A DNA stretch of 64,000 bases from G965222505 sp965222505 (GCA_965222505.1 OZ244956.1:2294001-2358000); one strand, 5' to 3'; counted from the stretch's first letter, positions 16,219 through 26,129 are shown. The notes: generated by a model not told the origin, from the letters alone. A program made the numbers and translations.

Positions 16219-19200
16219 TCAGTTTTCCGTCATGGACAGGGCGGCTTCCCGCTCGTAGTTCAGGTTCGGGGCCAGCCACTTTTCGGTCTCGGACACGGAT
16301 TGACCCTTTCGGGCGGCATAATCCGTGATCTGGTCCTGCCCGAGTTTGCCCACATTGAAATAGTGCGCATCCGGGTGGGCCAGGTACAAACCGCTTACTG
16401 AGGCTGCCGGATACATCGCGAGGCTTTCGGTCAGGCTGATGCCGGTATGGGCTTCCACATCCAAAAGCTCGAACAAGGTCCGCTTTTCGGTGTGGTCCGG
16501 TGTGGCCGGATAGCCGGGTGCCGGACGAATGCCCCGGTATTTTTCGGTGATGAGGCTGGCATTATCGAGCGCCTCATCTGGTGCATAGCCCCAATACGTG
16601 GTGCGTACCAGCAGGTGCAGGTATTCGGCAAAGGCTTCGGCGAGGCGGTCGGCGAGGGCTTTGACCATGATGCTGTTGAAATCGTCATGGTCATCGTGAA
16701 ACTCTGCTACAATTTCTTCAATTCCGGCCCCGGCGGTGACGGCAAAGCCGCCGATGTAGTCCGCGATGCCGGTTTCTTTGGGCGCAATGAAGTCGGCGAT
16801 GCACCGGCTGGGTTTGCCGGGCAAGCGTTCTTCCTGTTGCCGCAGTCCGTGAAACACGGTGCGAACCGTCTGCCGGGTCTCGTCGGTGTAGACTTCGATG
16901 TCATCCCCGACGGTGTTGGCCGGGAACAGGCCGAACACCGCATGGGCGGTCAGGCGCTCGTCTTCAACCAGGCGATCCAGAAGTTCATTGGCCTCATCGA
17001 AGATTTTGCGGGCTTCCGCGCCGATGCCGGGCTTGTCGAAGATGCTGGGGTATTTGCCGCGCAATTCCCATGTGAGGAAAAACGGCGTCCAGTCGATGTA
17101 TTCCCGCAGGATCGAAAGCGGGTAGTTTCGCAGTTCCTTGACGCCGAGGTGCGTGGGTGTGGTGACCTCGGTGTTGGTCCAATCGACCTTGAACCGGTTC
17201 GCGCGGGCTTCTTCGAGGGTACGATATACCCTGGCCGCGCTACGCCGCTTGTGGTTGGCCCGCAGGTACGCGTACTTGTCCCGCACCTCCTGCATGAAGG
17301 CGGGTCGTGCGTCTTTGGACATCAGGTTATTGACCACCGGCACACTCCGCGAGGCATCCAGCACATGGATCGTCGGCCCGGAATAGTTTTGTTCGATCTT
17401 GACGGCGGTGTGGACCTTTGAGGTGGTCGCGCCCCCAATCAGCAGGGGGGTATCAAACCCGAGGCGTTCCATTTCCTGGGCCACATAGACCATTTCGTCC
17501 AGCGAGGGCGTAATCAACCCGCTCAGCCCGATCACGTCTACGTTGTGCTTGCGGGCTTCGGCCAGGATGCGGTCTGCCGGGACCATCACGCCGAGGTCCA
17601 CGACCTCATAGTTGTTACAGGCCAGCACCACGCCGACGATGTTCTTGCCGATATCGTGTACATCTCCCTTGACCGTTGCCATCAGGATTTTTGCCTTGGC
17701 CCCGGTCTCACCGGAGGCGGCTTTTTCTTCTTCAATGTACGGGATGAGATAGGCCACGGCCTTTTTCATGACGCGGGCACTCTTGACCACCTGCGGCAGA
17801 AACATCTTCCCGGCCCCGAAGAGATCCCCGACGACGTTCATGCCGTCCATCAGCGGGCCTTCAATCACCTGAATCGGCGCGTCATACTTCTGGCGGGCTT
17901 CTTCGGCATCGGCCTCCACGAAATCGGTAATGCCTTTGACGAGGGCGTGCGTGAGGCGTTCTTCCACAGGGGCACTTCGCCAAGCGGCTTCCTGTACGTC
18001 TTCTTTCCCGCCCTCGTGCCGCAGGTCTTCGGCGGCTTCCACGAGGCGTTCGGTGGCATCGCTCCGGCGGTTGAACAGCACGTCTTCGATGCGTTCGAGC
18101 AGGTCCGCGGGGATGTCTTCGTAGATGGTAAGCTGTCCGGCATTGACGATGCCCATGTCCATCCCGGCCTTGACGGCGTGGTACAGGAAGGCCGAGTGCA
18201 TGGCTTCGCGCACGGCGTTGTTGCCCCGGAAGGAGAACGAAATGTTGCTCACCCCACCGCTGACCTTGGCGTGGGGCAGGTTGTCCTTGATCCATTCGGT
18301 GGCCCGGATGAAGTCCAGCGCATAGGCGTTGTGGGCTTCAATGCCGGTTGCCACGGCAAAGATGTTGGGGTCAAAAATGATGTCTTCCGGCGGAAATCCA
18401 ACCTCGTCGACCAGCATATCATAGGCGCGTTTACAGATGCTGATGCGGCGTTCAAAACTGTCGGCCTGCCCGTCTTCATCGAAGGCCATAACGATGGTGG
18501 CCGCGCCAAACCTGAGGATTTCCCGGGCCTGGGCCTTGAACGCGGCTTCGCCTTCCTTGAGGCTGATGGAGTTCACAACCCCCTTACCCTGAATGCATTT
18601 CAGTCCGGCGTGAATGACCGACCATTTGGAGGAGTCGATCATGATGGGTACCCGTGCGATGTCCGGCTCGGCGGCGATCAGGTTGAGGAACTTGACCATG
18701 GCCGCCTCGGAATCGAGCATGCCTTCGTCCATGTTCACGTCGATGATCTGTGCCCCGTTTTCCACCTGGTGCCGGGCCACACTCAGGGCCGTCTCGTAAT
18801 CTTCCTCTTTGATGAGCCGTGCAAACCGCCGGGAGCCGGTCACATTCGTCCGTTCGCCGATGTTGGCAAACATGGATTCCGGCGTAAGAATCAGGGGTTC
18901 GAGGCCGCTCAACCGTTGATACGGCTCGACCTTCGGCACCGGGCGTGGATCAAAGGCAGCGACGGCTTCGGCCATGGCGCGAATGTGATCCGGTGTGGTC
19001 CCGCAGCAGCCCCCGATGAAGTTGAGGAACCCGGCCTCGGCGTAGGACCGGGCCTGATCGGCCATATAGGCCGGGGTTTCGTCATACTCCCCGAATTCGT
19101 TGGGCAGGCCAGCATTGGGGTAGAGGCTGGTGAAACAATCGGCTTTGTGAGCCAATTCCTGGAGGTAGGGCCGCATCTCGGCTGAGCCAAGGGCACAGTT

Positions 19201-19932
19201 GAGGCCCACGCTGAGCAGGTTGGGGGTATGCCGAATGGAATACCAGAACGCTTCGGTGGTCTGACCGGAAAGCGTCCGGCCACTGGCATCGACGATGGTA
19301 CCTGAGACCATTACGGGCAGCGACTTGCCGGTTTTCTCAAAGGCCGTTCGGATGGCATAGATGGCGGCCTTGGCATTGAGGGTATCGAAAATGGTTTCGA
19401 CCAGAATGAGGTCGACCCCGCCGTCGAGCAGCCCGGCCAGTTGTTCGCTGTAGGCGGCCACCACCTCGTCAAACGTTGCGGCCCGAAAGCCGGGATCGTT
19501 GACGTCTGGGGACATGGAGAGGGACTTGTTCAGCGGCCCCAGGGCACCGGTCACAAACCGGGGTTTATCGGGGGTGCTGTACGCTTCGGCGGCTTGCCGG
19601 GCCAGCGTGGCAGCGGCCACATTGATTTCATAGGCCAGACCCGACTGGTCATAATCCTCCAACGAAATGGGATTGGCGTTGAAGGTGTTGGTTTCGACGA
19701 TATCTGATCCGGCTTCCAGATACGCCCGGTGGATGTCACGAATAATATCAGGCTGAGTCAGGCACAGCAGGTCGTTGTTCCCTTTCAGGTTACAGCCGTG
19801 TTGTGCAAACCGCGTGCCTCGGTAGTCGGCTTCTTCCAGTTTATACTTCTGGATCATGGTGCCCATGGCGCCGTCCAATACCAGAATCCGCCGGGACAGA
19901 ACCTCCCGAATGTGCATGGTTTTCGCAGTCAT
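16219..19932 (-). CDS. metH: Cobalamin-dependent methionine synthase
   Basis: MetH transfers the methyl group of 5-methyltetrahydrofolate to homocysteine. All four modules are present in about 1237 residues. The homocysteine/zinc domain (about 1-325) includes GLNCALG and IGGCCGTT. The pterin-binding domain (about 355-620) includes NVTGSRRF and VNMDEGMLD. The cobalamin domain (about 650-890) has the lower axial His motif DVHDIGKNIVG. The reactivation domain (about 910-1230) has the SAM-binding RPAPGYP. I chose the ATG at 19932; the track TTG three codons earlier is less likely. No cobalamin or SAM riboswitch was recognised in the upstream 240 bp. Confidence 0.97.
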   Translation of the reverse strand: MTAKTMHIREVLSRRILVLDGAMGTMIQKYKLEEADYRGTRFAQHGCNLKGNNDLLCLTQPDIIRDIHRAYLEAGSDIVETNTFNANPISLEDYDQSGLAYEINVAAATLARQAAEAYSTPDKPRFVTGALGPLNKSLSMSPDVNDPGFRAATFDEVVAAYSEQLAGLLDGGVDLILVETIFDTLNAKAAIYAIRTAFEKTGKSLPVMVSGTIVDASGRTLSGQTTEAFWYSIRHTPNLLSVGLNCALGSAEMRPYLQELAHKADCFTSLYPNAGLPNEFGEYDETPAYMADQARSYAEAGFLNFIGGCCGTTPDHIRAMAEAVAAFDPRPVPKVEPYQRLSGLEPLILTPESMFANIGERTNVTGSRRFARLIKEEDYETALSVARHQVENGAQIIDVNMDEGMLDSEAAMVKFLNLIAAEPDIARVPIMIDSSKWSVIHAGLKCIQGKGVVNSISLKEGEAAFKAQAREILRFGAATIVMAFDEDGQADSFERRISICKRAYDMLVDEVGFPPEDIIFDPNIFAVATGIEAHNAYALDFIRATEWIKDNLPHAKVSGGVSNISFSFRGNNAVREAMHSAFLYHAVKAGMDMGIVNAGQLTIYEDIPADLLERIEDVLFNRRSDATERLVEAAEDLRHEGGKEDVQEAAWRSAPVEERLTHALVKGITDFVEADAEEARQKYDAPIQVIEGPLMDGMNVVGDLFGAGKMFLPQVVKSARVMKKAVAYLIPYIEEEKAASGETGAKAKILMATVKGDVHDIGKNIVGVVLACNNYEVVDLGVMVPADRILAEARKHNVDVIGLSGLITPSLDEMVYVAQEMERLGFDTPLLIGGATTSKVHTAVKIEQNYSGPTIHVLDASRSVPVVNNLMSKDARPAFMQEVRDKYAYLRANHKRRSAARVYRTLEEARANRFKVDWTNTEVTTPTHLGVKELRNYPLSILREYIDWTPFFLTWELRGKYPSIFDKPGIGAEARKIFDEANELLDRLVEDERLTAHAVFGLFPANTVGDDIEVYTDETRQTVRTVFHGLRQQEERLPGKPSRCIADFIAPKETGIADYIGGFAVTAGAGIEEIVAEFHDDHDDFNSIMVKALADRLAEAFAEYLHLLVRTTYWGYAPDEALDNASLITEKYRGIRPAPGYPATPDHTEKRTLFELLDVEAHTGISLTESLAMYPAASVSGLYLAHPDAHYFNVGKLGQDQITDYAARKGQSVSETEKWLAPNLNYEREAALSMTEN

Positions 19933-20100
19933 AGGGATCAAAGGAATGAGCCGGGTACGATAAGAAAGAACCTGACTTGTTAGAACGAAAACCCTACGAA
20001 TTTGATTCGATCCGTTGCCCCATGCCGGATATTGTGAGAGTTTAGGGCGTTTGGGGCTAAAGTCCGTAGCACCATTAGATGAATAGCCTGGAACGTATTT

Positions 20101-20150
20101 CGTATTGCGTAATGCGTAAGTAAAGCTCTTTTACGCAATACGCATTACGC
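20101..20150. repeat. Heptad hairpin 3, two pairing registers (GCGTAAT dialect)
   Basis: CGTATTGCGTAA (20101-20112) pairs perfectly with 20131-20142, and GCGTAATGCGTA (20107-20118) pairs perfectly with 20139-20150. The two 12-bp helices are mutually exclusive. The element ends 24 bp before the start of the SLBB export gene. Confidence 0.85.
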
Positions 20151-20174
20151 ACTCATTACCCCTACCCAACCTCT

Positions 20175-21950
20175 ATGTTGACTTGTGTATTGCGCCACGG
20201 CCTGATGTGCTGCCTGCTGGGCTTCTTCGTCGGCGTGGGGTCAGCCGATGCCCAAAACCGGAGCCTACTGGAGTTTTACAAGCAGGATCGCCCCCGCCTT
20301 ACGCGGGAAAGCATGAACCGGCTGGCTGAGCGTGCCCGAAACCAGGAAGAACTTGCCCAACAGCCCCTGACCCCACTAGCCCCTCTGGAAGGCGCCGTCG
20401 ATGCCGATGTATACCTCGTCGGCCCCAACGACATCTTCTCGGTTTCGGTAGGTGGCGTTGAACCCGTGCAGGTCCAGGTCCCCATCACCTCGGACGGCTT
20501 TCTGCCCCTGCCAACTGTTGGCCCCGTCCTTGCAGCAGGTCGAACCCTGAACGAAGTCCGTGAGGCCGCCCTGGCCGCCCTGCGGGAGAACTTTCGGAAC
20601 GTGCCCGTCGATGTGGCATTGGTCCAGCCGCGCGAGTTTTACGTCCACATCACCGGAGCCGTCCCTGAGCCGGGCCGCTACCGGGCGCTGCCGGTGGCCC
20701 GTGTGGAAGACGTCCTGAAACTGGCCTTTTTCTCCCAATCCTTCGAGGAGCCGGTCCAGAATCCGTTGTACCGCCCCGGCCTGCGCAACGTACGCATTAC
20801 CCATAAAAACGGCGAGGTCAATTCTATTGACCTCGTGGCCTACTACCGGGCAGGACGCACGGAATCGAATCCCTATATGCAGGATGGAGATGCCGTTAAC
20901 GTCCCAGCTTTCCGGCCGACCCAGCAGGGCCTGTTCATCAGCGGCGAGGTGGCTTTCCCCGGCACCTTCGATTACCGACCGGGGGATACGCTGCTGGATG
21001 TGCTGCGGCTGGCGGCTGGGCCGGGCGCGTTGACGTATCTCCAAACCGTCCGCCTCACCCGCCGCACCCCCGACGGCTCTACCCAAGCCACCGTCTATCA
21101 GGTCGCGGATCTGCTGGCCGGACAGGGCGAGAATCCGGCCCTTCAACCCCTGGACAACATCCACATCCCTGAACCAGAACGGGAAATCGGCATGGTAGAG
21201 GCCGACGGGTACGTACGACATCCCGGTACTTACGCTATTGAAGAGGGGCGTACCACGCTCCGCGAACTGGTTGAAATGGTAGGGGGTTTGCGCCCGGAGG
21301 CCCTGTTGCGTGGGGCCTACCTCGAACGGGGTGTGATGAAAGAAAGTCGCACCGTGGCAGATGTACTGCTGGACCCCCAAACTACCCGTGTGTTGCCGTT
21401 CGTAACAGATACCTCCGCTGCTCTGCAACAATCTCGACTGGGCACCCTCGATTTTCTGAGTCGCAATTACCTGCTTCGTGCCCTGGAAATGGAAAACCGC
21501 GTCTCGATTGACATGACCCGCGCCCTCGAAGACGGGGCTAATCCGGTGGTGCTCTTCGGTGGCGACCGGCTGGTGGTGCCGCGTGACGAACAGTCGGTAC
21601 GGGTCATCGGCGAGGTGGTCCGGCCGGGCGCTGTAGCGTTTCAGGTCGGGCTTAGCGCAGAAGGCTACGTCAGCGCAGCCGGTGGGCGCGGCCCAAAAGC
21701 AACGAGCGCGTACATCATCCGGGCCGGTTCGGGCCAGTTGATCAACGCCGAAAACGCACCTGTTTTTTCAGGAGACCTGGTGTTTGTCGATCGCGAAGGC
21801 GGCGACCCCATCACCTCCGACCACGAGCGCCTGTTGCTCCAAAAGAAAGATGCCGGTATCCGCCGATACCAGGTCGGCTTGCAGACGGTCGGCACCATTC
21901 TGAGCATCATCACCACCACCCTGCTCGTCAGGAATGCCATCAAAAACTGA
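20175..21950 (+). CDS. Outer-membrane polysaccharide export protein (Wza-like, SLBB domains)
   Basis: The 591-aa product has a signal peptide (cleavage near SADAQN). The polysaccharide-export domain is at about residues 74-160 (YLVGPNDIFSVSVGG, PITSDGFLPLPTVG). At least three SLBB segments follow (GAVPEPGRYRALPV, GEVAFPGTFDYRPGDTLL, GYVRHPGTYAIEEG, GEVVRPGAVAFQVG). A C-terminal helix (TVGTILSIITTTLLVRNAI) probably spans the outer membrane as in Wza. It forms the exit channel of the capsule/EPS machinery and opens a six-gene run of export and synthesis genes. A two-register heptad hairpin lies just upstream of its start and could control expression. Confidence 0.92.
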   Translation: MLTCVLRHGLMCCLLGFFVGVGSADAQNRSLLEFYKQDRPRLTRESMNRLAERARNQEELAQQPLTPLAPLEGAVDADVYLVGPNDIFSVSVGGVEPVQVQVPITSDGFLPLPTVGPVLAAGRTLNEVREAALAALRENFRNVPVDVALVQPREFYVHITGAVPEPGRYRALPVARVEDVLKLAFFSQSFEEPVQNPLYRPGLRNVRITHKNGEVNSIDLVAYYRAGRTESNPYMQDGDAVNVPAFRPTQQGLFISGEVAFPGTFDYRPGDTLLDVLRLAAGPGALTYLQTVRLTRRTPDGSTQATVYQVADLLAGQGENPALQPLDNIHIPEPEREIGMVEADGYVRHPGTYAIEEGRTTLRELVEMVGGLRPEALLRGAYLERGVMKESRTVADVLLDPQTTRVLPFVTDTSAALQQSRLGTLDFLSRNYLLRALEMENRVSIDMTRALEDGANPVVLFGGDRLVVPRDEQSVRVIGEVVRPGAVAFQVGLSAEGYVSAAGGRGPKATSAYIIRAGSGQLINAENAPVFSGDLVFVDREGGDPITSDHERLLLQKKDAGIRRYQVGLQTVGTILSIITTTLLVRNAIKN

Positions 21951-21954
21951 CCCT

Positions 21955-23160
21955 ATGCAAACCCCCGACACCTTTCAGGCCCCACCGCCGGATACGGAAC
22001 GCGAGGTCCGTGCGCGTGAGAACTTTTGGTCGCTGATGGGCCTCTTTTACCGGCGGCGCAGATTCCTGTACATGATCACCGGCCTGGTGGCTGTGGCTTC
22101 GGTCATCATCAGCCTGCTCTTGCCCCTGTGGTATCAGGGCACCGCCAAGGTCATCCTGCCTGAAGCCAGTTCCAGTGGGAACCTCACAGCCTTGCTTAGC
22201 GACCTGGGCGGCTCCGCGGCGGCGGCCCTCACCGGTGCGGCCGGGGGCGATTATACCCGCTACCTCGCCATCCTCAACAGCCGGACGCTGTCGGAACGCG
22301 TCATCGAAGAATTCGACCTGGCAACGGTCTACGAGACCAAAGGCCATCCCCTGGAACGGCGAAAAACCCTGGAGGCCCTGTGGGGCAATACCGACTTTGA
22401 GCTGGACCTCGAATACGAGTTTCTGGCGATCAATGTGATGGACAAGGATCCCCAGCGCGCCGCCGAAATGGCCAACTTCTACGTGGCCCAGCTTAACGAA
22501 ATGAATGCCCGGCTCCTCTCCGAAAATGCCGCCAACTACCGCGCCTTCGTACAACGGCGCTACGGTGAAACGGAAGTTCAGATGGATACGGCCCGGGCCA
22601 AATTGCAACGGTTTCAGGAAGCCAACGGCCTCATCGAACTCGAAGGGCAAGCCCAGGCCTTCCTGACCCTCATGGCCGATTACCGCGCCATGGCCTTGCA
22701 AGGCGAAATCGAATACGAAGCCCTGGTGCGTGATTTCGGCGAGGACAATGCCCAGGTACAGGCGTTGCGCAACCGCGTGGCCGTGGCCCGGCAGAAAGAA
22801 CGGGACCTGCGCTCCGGCCGTGACCCTCTGTTGCCGGTCTCCTTCCCCAACCTGCCCGCCAAGGGTCGCGAATATGCCGAATTGTTGCAAGAGGTCTTGA
22901 TCCAGGCCAAAATCCTGGAGTTTTCCCGGCCCTTACTGGAACAGGCCATCTTTGACGAGCAACGAGAAGCCCCGGCTGTTCAAGTGCTGGACCATGCCGT
23001 GCCCCCGCTCCGCAAGGCCAAACCCAAACGGAGCATCCTGGTCATCCTCGCTACGATGTCGGGCTTTCTGCTGGCGCTGATCTACATCTGGGTCAGCGAT
23101 TGGTGGCGGCGGCGGCATACGGATATCCTAGCGCGGCTGAATGCGGTCGAGGGGGGATAA
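21955..23160 (+). CDS. Wzz-type polysaccharide chain-length/co-polymerase protein
   Basis: The product has an N-terminal cytoplasmic segment with a basic cluster (FYRRRRFLYM), a first TM at about residues 40-60 (ITGLVAVASVIISLLLPLW), a large periplasmic region with coiled-coil helices, and a second TM near the C-terminus (ILVILATMSGFLLALIYIWV). No tyrosine-kinase (Walker A) domain follows the second TM, so it is a Wzz rather than a fused Wzc. It controls polymer length together with the Wzy-like protein. The ATG at 21955 lies just after the stop of the export gene. An upstream ATG at 21934 would overlap it by 17 bp. Confidence 0.88.
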   Translation: MQTPDTFQAPPPDTEREVRARENFWSLMGLFYRRRRFLYMITGLVAVASVIISLLLPLWYQGTAKVILPEASSSGNLTALLSDLGGSAAAALTGAAGGDYTRYLAILNSRTLSERVIEEFDLATVYETKGHPLERRKTLEALWGNTDFELDLEYEFLAINVMDKDPQRAAEMANFYVAQLNEMNARLLSENAANYRAFVQRRYGETEVQMDTARAKLQRFQEANGLIELEGQAQAFLTLMADYRAMALQGEIEYEALVRDFGEDNAQVQALRNRVAVARQKERDLRSGRDPLLPVSFPNLPAKGREYAELLQEVLIQAKILEFSRPLLEQAIFDEQREAPAVQVLDHAVPPLRKAKPKRSILVILATMSGFLLALIYIWVSDWWRRRHTDILARLNAVEGG

Positions 23161-23238
23161 AAAGCCAAAATTTGGCCGGAGCGATACCACGTTTGATGTC
23201 GAGATTCACACCGTTTCGAAGTAATCGCCCAAGGTCGA

Positions 23239-23261
23239 GGGGCGACCACGAGGGTCGCCCC
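23239..23261. repeat. CACRAGR-loop palindrome 4
   Basis: Identical over 23 bp to the element at 1872-1894 (stem GGGCGAC, loop CACGAGG). It is followed by CTCCGGGGTGCGTCCATCGG, a tail resembling the segment after the element at 37384. Confidence 0.85.
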
Positions 23262-23299
23262 TCCGGGGTGCGTCCATCGGAAAAGGATGCGACCGGGCG

Positions 23300-23320
23300 G
23301 GGTCGGCCTTGTGCCGACCC
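23300..23320. repeat. CACRAGR-loop palindrome 5
   Basis: Stem GGGTCGG / CCGACCC around CCTTGTG (CACAAGG on the other strand), followed by TTCAACG as at 1796. Confidence 0.8.
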
Positions 23321-23404
23321 TTCAACGCCGAGCCAATTTTGACGTTGTCGGATGGTGCCAATATCCAACGGGTGGTCGGCCCCGGCCGACGATGCGATTA
23401 AACA

Positions 23405-24835
23405 ATGGAAATACCCCACGCCAACATATCGGCCGAGTTGAACGCCAAGGTGTGGCGGCGGGGCCATCGGCTTTTGCAGGTGAGCCTGGGGTTTGCGCTG
23501 GTCCTGACGCTGCTGGTGTTGGGGTTTATGCCGGACCTCTTCCTGGTGGTGCCAGCCCTGCTGATCGGCGGCCTGGCCGGGTGGTGGCTGTTCCAACGAC
23601 CCCTCCTCAACCTGTGTGTGGTCCTGGGGGTCTATCCCTTCATTGCCGACTTTGACCCCGGCCTCGACCTCACGGAAATCCTCTACGGCCTGTACTACCT
23701 CACGTACCTGGGCCATTGGTTCGCTTCCCGGCTACTCCTCCACCGTGAACCCCTCCTGACCACACCCACAGACCGGCTCCTGATCTTCTTCGGCCTGTGG
23801 GTGACGTGCGCCATGGGCGTAGCCCTGATCTTCCGGGGCGACCTCGGCCTGATGCGGGGTGAATACCTGGCCATGACGATGCTCGGGTTTTATTTCCCGA
23901 TCAAGGACGCCTGCATGCGTGACAAACGCATGGTGGTGTACCTGTTTTTGATCTTTGCCTGGACGGGGGTGTTCACCACCATTCGCAACGCCATCATGTT
24001 GCGGGAAATTCTGGCCAGTGCTGAGTATACCTGGCAGATAACCACCAAAGCCCGCGTGATCGCCAACGAGATCCTGATGTCCGTGCCCGCCATGGCCGCG
24101 CTTGTGTGGATGATGTACGTCCGAAAATGGCTCCACCGGTTCGCGATCTTCGGCGCGTTTCTGGTATTTCTGTTCGGCCTCATCATGACGCAAAGCCGGG
24201 GCTATTGGGTGGCCTTTGCCTTCGGGGCCTTGATCTTCTTCCTGGTTACCGATGGCCGGCGCAAGTGGCAACTGCTGGTGCTTGGCACCGGGAGTTTGCT
24301 CGGTTTTGTGGGGATCGGGCTGGTGTTCTTCGGGGATCTGGTCAACCTGATCTTTGCGGCACTGGTGGATCGGCTGGCTTCGCTCCAATCGGCCTCTTCA
24401 CAGGACATCTCGCTGGTCAATCGATTTCTGGAAACGAAAGCCGTGTGGAACAAGATTCAGGTCAACCCCATCGTCGGATACGGCCCCGGTGTGGTGTACT
24501 CGTTCTACGACCTGACCATCATGGGCACCCGCACCCGTGCCTTCATCCACAACGGCTACATCAGCATCTGGTACAAGTACGGGCTGATCGGGCTGGTGCC
24601 GTTGTTGGTCTTCTGGGTCCGGTCGATGTGGAATGGCCTGTGCGTGTTCTGGACCAAAACAGCCCCCCGGATGCACCGCGTCGGGGCCGTTGTGGCAACC
24701 GCCGGCCTCGCATCCATGACCGTCTCTGCCCTGACGGCCAACCCGTTCATCCTGGCGGACACGCTCTTGATCTTCGGCCTGCTGGCGGGTATGGCCGCCG
24801 GGTTGCGTGAACGCCTTGTCCCCAACGCCACGTGA
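23405..24835 (+). CDS. O-antigen ligase/polymerase family membrane protein (Wzy-like)
   Basis: The 476-aa polytopic protein has about 11-12 hydrophobic segments. The Wzy_C-type region contains MTQSRGYWVAF at about 259-269 and the periplasmic loop signature NPIVGYGPG ... HNGYISIWYKYGLIGL at about 352-398, with the conserved Arg and His of O-antigen ligases/polymerases. It probably polymerises lipid-linked repeat units. It is preceded by Wzz and overlaps the flippase gene by 4 bp (GTGA), so this is one operon. Ligase versus polymerase cannot be separated from sequence, but the Wzz/Wzx company favours polymerase. Confidence 0.87.
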   Translation: MEIPHANISAELNAKVWRRGHRLLQVSLGFALVLTLLVLGFMPDLFLVVPALLIGGLAGWWLFQRPLLNLCVVLGVYPFIADFDPGLDLTEILYGLYYLTYLGHWFASRLLLHREPLLTTPTDRLLIFFGLWVTCAMGVALIFRGDLGLMRGEYLAMTMLGFYFPIKDACMRDKRMVVYLFLIFAWTGVFTTIRNAIMLREILASAEYTWQITTKARVIANEILMSVPAMAALVWMMYVRKWLHRFAIFGAFLVFLFGLIMTQSRGYWVAFAFGALIFFLVTDGRRKWQLLVLGTGSLLGFVGIGLVFFGDLVNLIFAALVDRLASLQSASSQDISLVNRFLETKAVWNKIQVNPIVGYGPGVVYSFYDLTIMGTRTRAFIHNGYISIWYKYGLIGLVPLLVFWVRSMWNGLCVFWTKTAPRMHRVGAVVATAGLASMTVSALTANPFILADTLLIFGLLAGMAAGLRERLVPNAT

Positions 24836-26124
24836 GCCGCGCCTCCACCCCGCGCCGCGACGGGATCCTGAAGAACATCACCTGGCTCACGCTGGGAAGC
24901 GTGGCCGTCAAGCCCCTGTGGTTCATCTTCATCGGCGTGTTGTGCTGGCGCTGGCTGCGCACCGAAGCCTACGGCATCCTGACCACCACCCTTTCCCTGG
25001 CCTTTATTGCGGCCTCGTTCTCGGACTTGGGCCTGTCCCGCTACAGCGTCCGCGAGGTGGCCCGAAAACCCGAAACCGCCTCGGCCTTTTTTTCCAACGT
25101 GCTGGTCCTGCGGGCGGCCCTGGCTTGCCTGGCCTGGGGAGCCACGATGGTAACCGGCCTCTGGATCGGGTACAGCCAGACGGAACTCATCGCGTTGGCG
25201 TGGGCGGGCGTCTACACCATCACCCTGAACCTGACCACCTACTGCCGGTCCTTTTTCCAGGCGTTTGAGGTGCTGCGATACGAGGCAGTCTCGCTCATCA
25301 TCGAAAAAACCCTGGTGATTGCCCTCGGCCTTACGCTTTTGATCTCGACCTACACCCCGGAAGGCACCCTGGCCGGAATGGCCCTCGGTATGAGCCTGAC
25401 GCTGCTGCTCAATATTGGCTGGATTGCCCGGAATATGGCCCCGTTGCAGCGCACCGTGTTGAGCCGTCCGTTCATGAGAACGGCATTCCGGGGTGCACTA
25501 CCCCTGGGGTTGTACATGCTGTTTATTGTACTCTACAACCGGACCGGACCCGTACTGCTCGAAGCCTGGCACGGCGAACTCCAAACGGGACAGTTCGGGG
25601 CCGCCTACCGGCTGGTCGAAGCTCTGCTCCTCTTGCCCATGGTGGTGACCTCCGCTGTATTTCCACGCCTGTCGAGCCTGTTTACCAATGCTGAAGATCC
25701 GGCGGATTTCCAAAAGGTCTTGTGGCGCAGCATCGGCGCGACGCTGGCCGTGGCCCTTCCTATTGCTGCTGTCATCAGTGCCCTGGGCCCCTGGTTGATG
25801 CAACTCATCAACCCTGAAGCGGCATCGGTGGACGCCGGATTAGCGTTACGCTGGCTCGTGTGGGCCTTCCCGCTGATCTGCGTGAACCAGTTGTATATTG
25901 TAGCCTATGTGGCCCGCCATCGACAAAAATTCCTGGTATGGATGCTCGGCGGTATTGCCCTGTTCAACCTCCTGCTCCATTTTTTACTCACCTTACCTTA
26001 TGGCCTGTTTGGCATCTGCGCCGTCACCCTCCTGACCGAAGCCGCGATCACTTTCATTTTCGTTCTACGTTCTGGGTTCTACGTTCTACGTTCGGGTTCA
26101 GGAAACGTAGAACGTAGAACGTAG
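24832..26124 (+). CDS. Polysaccharide flippase (Wzx/MATE-like)
   Basis: The 430-aa product starts with GTG overlapping the previous stop and has about 12-14 membrane helices. Opening residues ILKNITWLTLGSVAVKPLW and the stretch YGILTTTLSLAFIAASFSDLGLSRY match the Polysacc_synt/MurJ-Wzx family. It should flip lipid-linked oligosaccharides across the inner membrane. The last about 20 residues (FYVLRSGSGNVERRT at the end) are translated from a heptad hairpin, an added C-terminus of no likely function. The TAG stop is itself part of the third GTAGAAC unit. Confidence 0.88.
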   Translation: MSRASTPRRDGILKNITWLTLGSVAVKPLWFIFIGVLCWRWLRTEAYGILTTTLSLAFIAASFSDLGLSRYSVREVARKPETASAFFSNVLVLRAALACLAWGATMVTGLWIGYSQTELIALAWAGVYTITLNLTTYCRSFFQAFEVLRYEAVSLIIEKTLVIALGLTLLISTYTPEGTLAGMALGMSLTLLLNIGWIARNMAPLQRTVLSRPFMRTAFRGALPLGLYMLFIVLYNRTGPVLLEAWHGELQTGQFGAAYRLVEALLLLPMVVTSAVFPRLSSLFTNAEDPADFQKVLWRSIGATLAVALPIAAVISALGPWLMQLINPEAASVDAGLALRWLVWAFPLICVNQLYIVAYVARHRQKFLVWMLGGIALFNLLLHFLLTLPYGLFGICAVTLLTEAAITFIFVLRSGFYVLRSGSGNVERRT

Positions 26125-26127
26125 AAC
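26061..26127. repeat. Heptad hairpin 4, 18-bp perfect stem (GTTCTAC dialect)
   Basis: 26076-26093 pairs without mismatch with 26110-26127, with a 16-nt loop. The right arm is three exact CGTAGAA units. The arm ends two bases before the ATG of the next glycosyltransferase and contains the flippase stop codon. Confidence 0.9.
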
Positions 26128-26129
26128 TT

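Larger units (their letters stand above)
23161..23404. other. Spacer with three palindromic repeats
   Basis: It contains palindromes at 23239-23261 and 23300-23320 and a further GTCGGCC/GGCCGAC palindrome at 23374-23389. The last about 20 bp before the next start are plain. There is no ORF. Confidence 0.6.

Noticed and set aside
17545..19185. 546-aa open frame antisense to metH
   Set aside because: It lies entirely inside metH, lacks any recognisable motif and is explained by the codon bias of metH.
19942..20100. Cobalamin or SAM riboswitch upstream of metH
   Set aside because: I could not find a B12-box or SAM-I core in this short region. A covariance search would be decisive.
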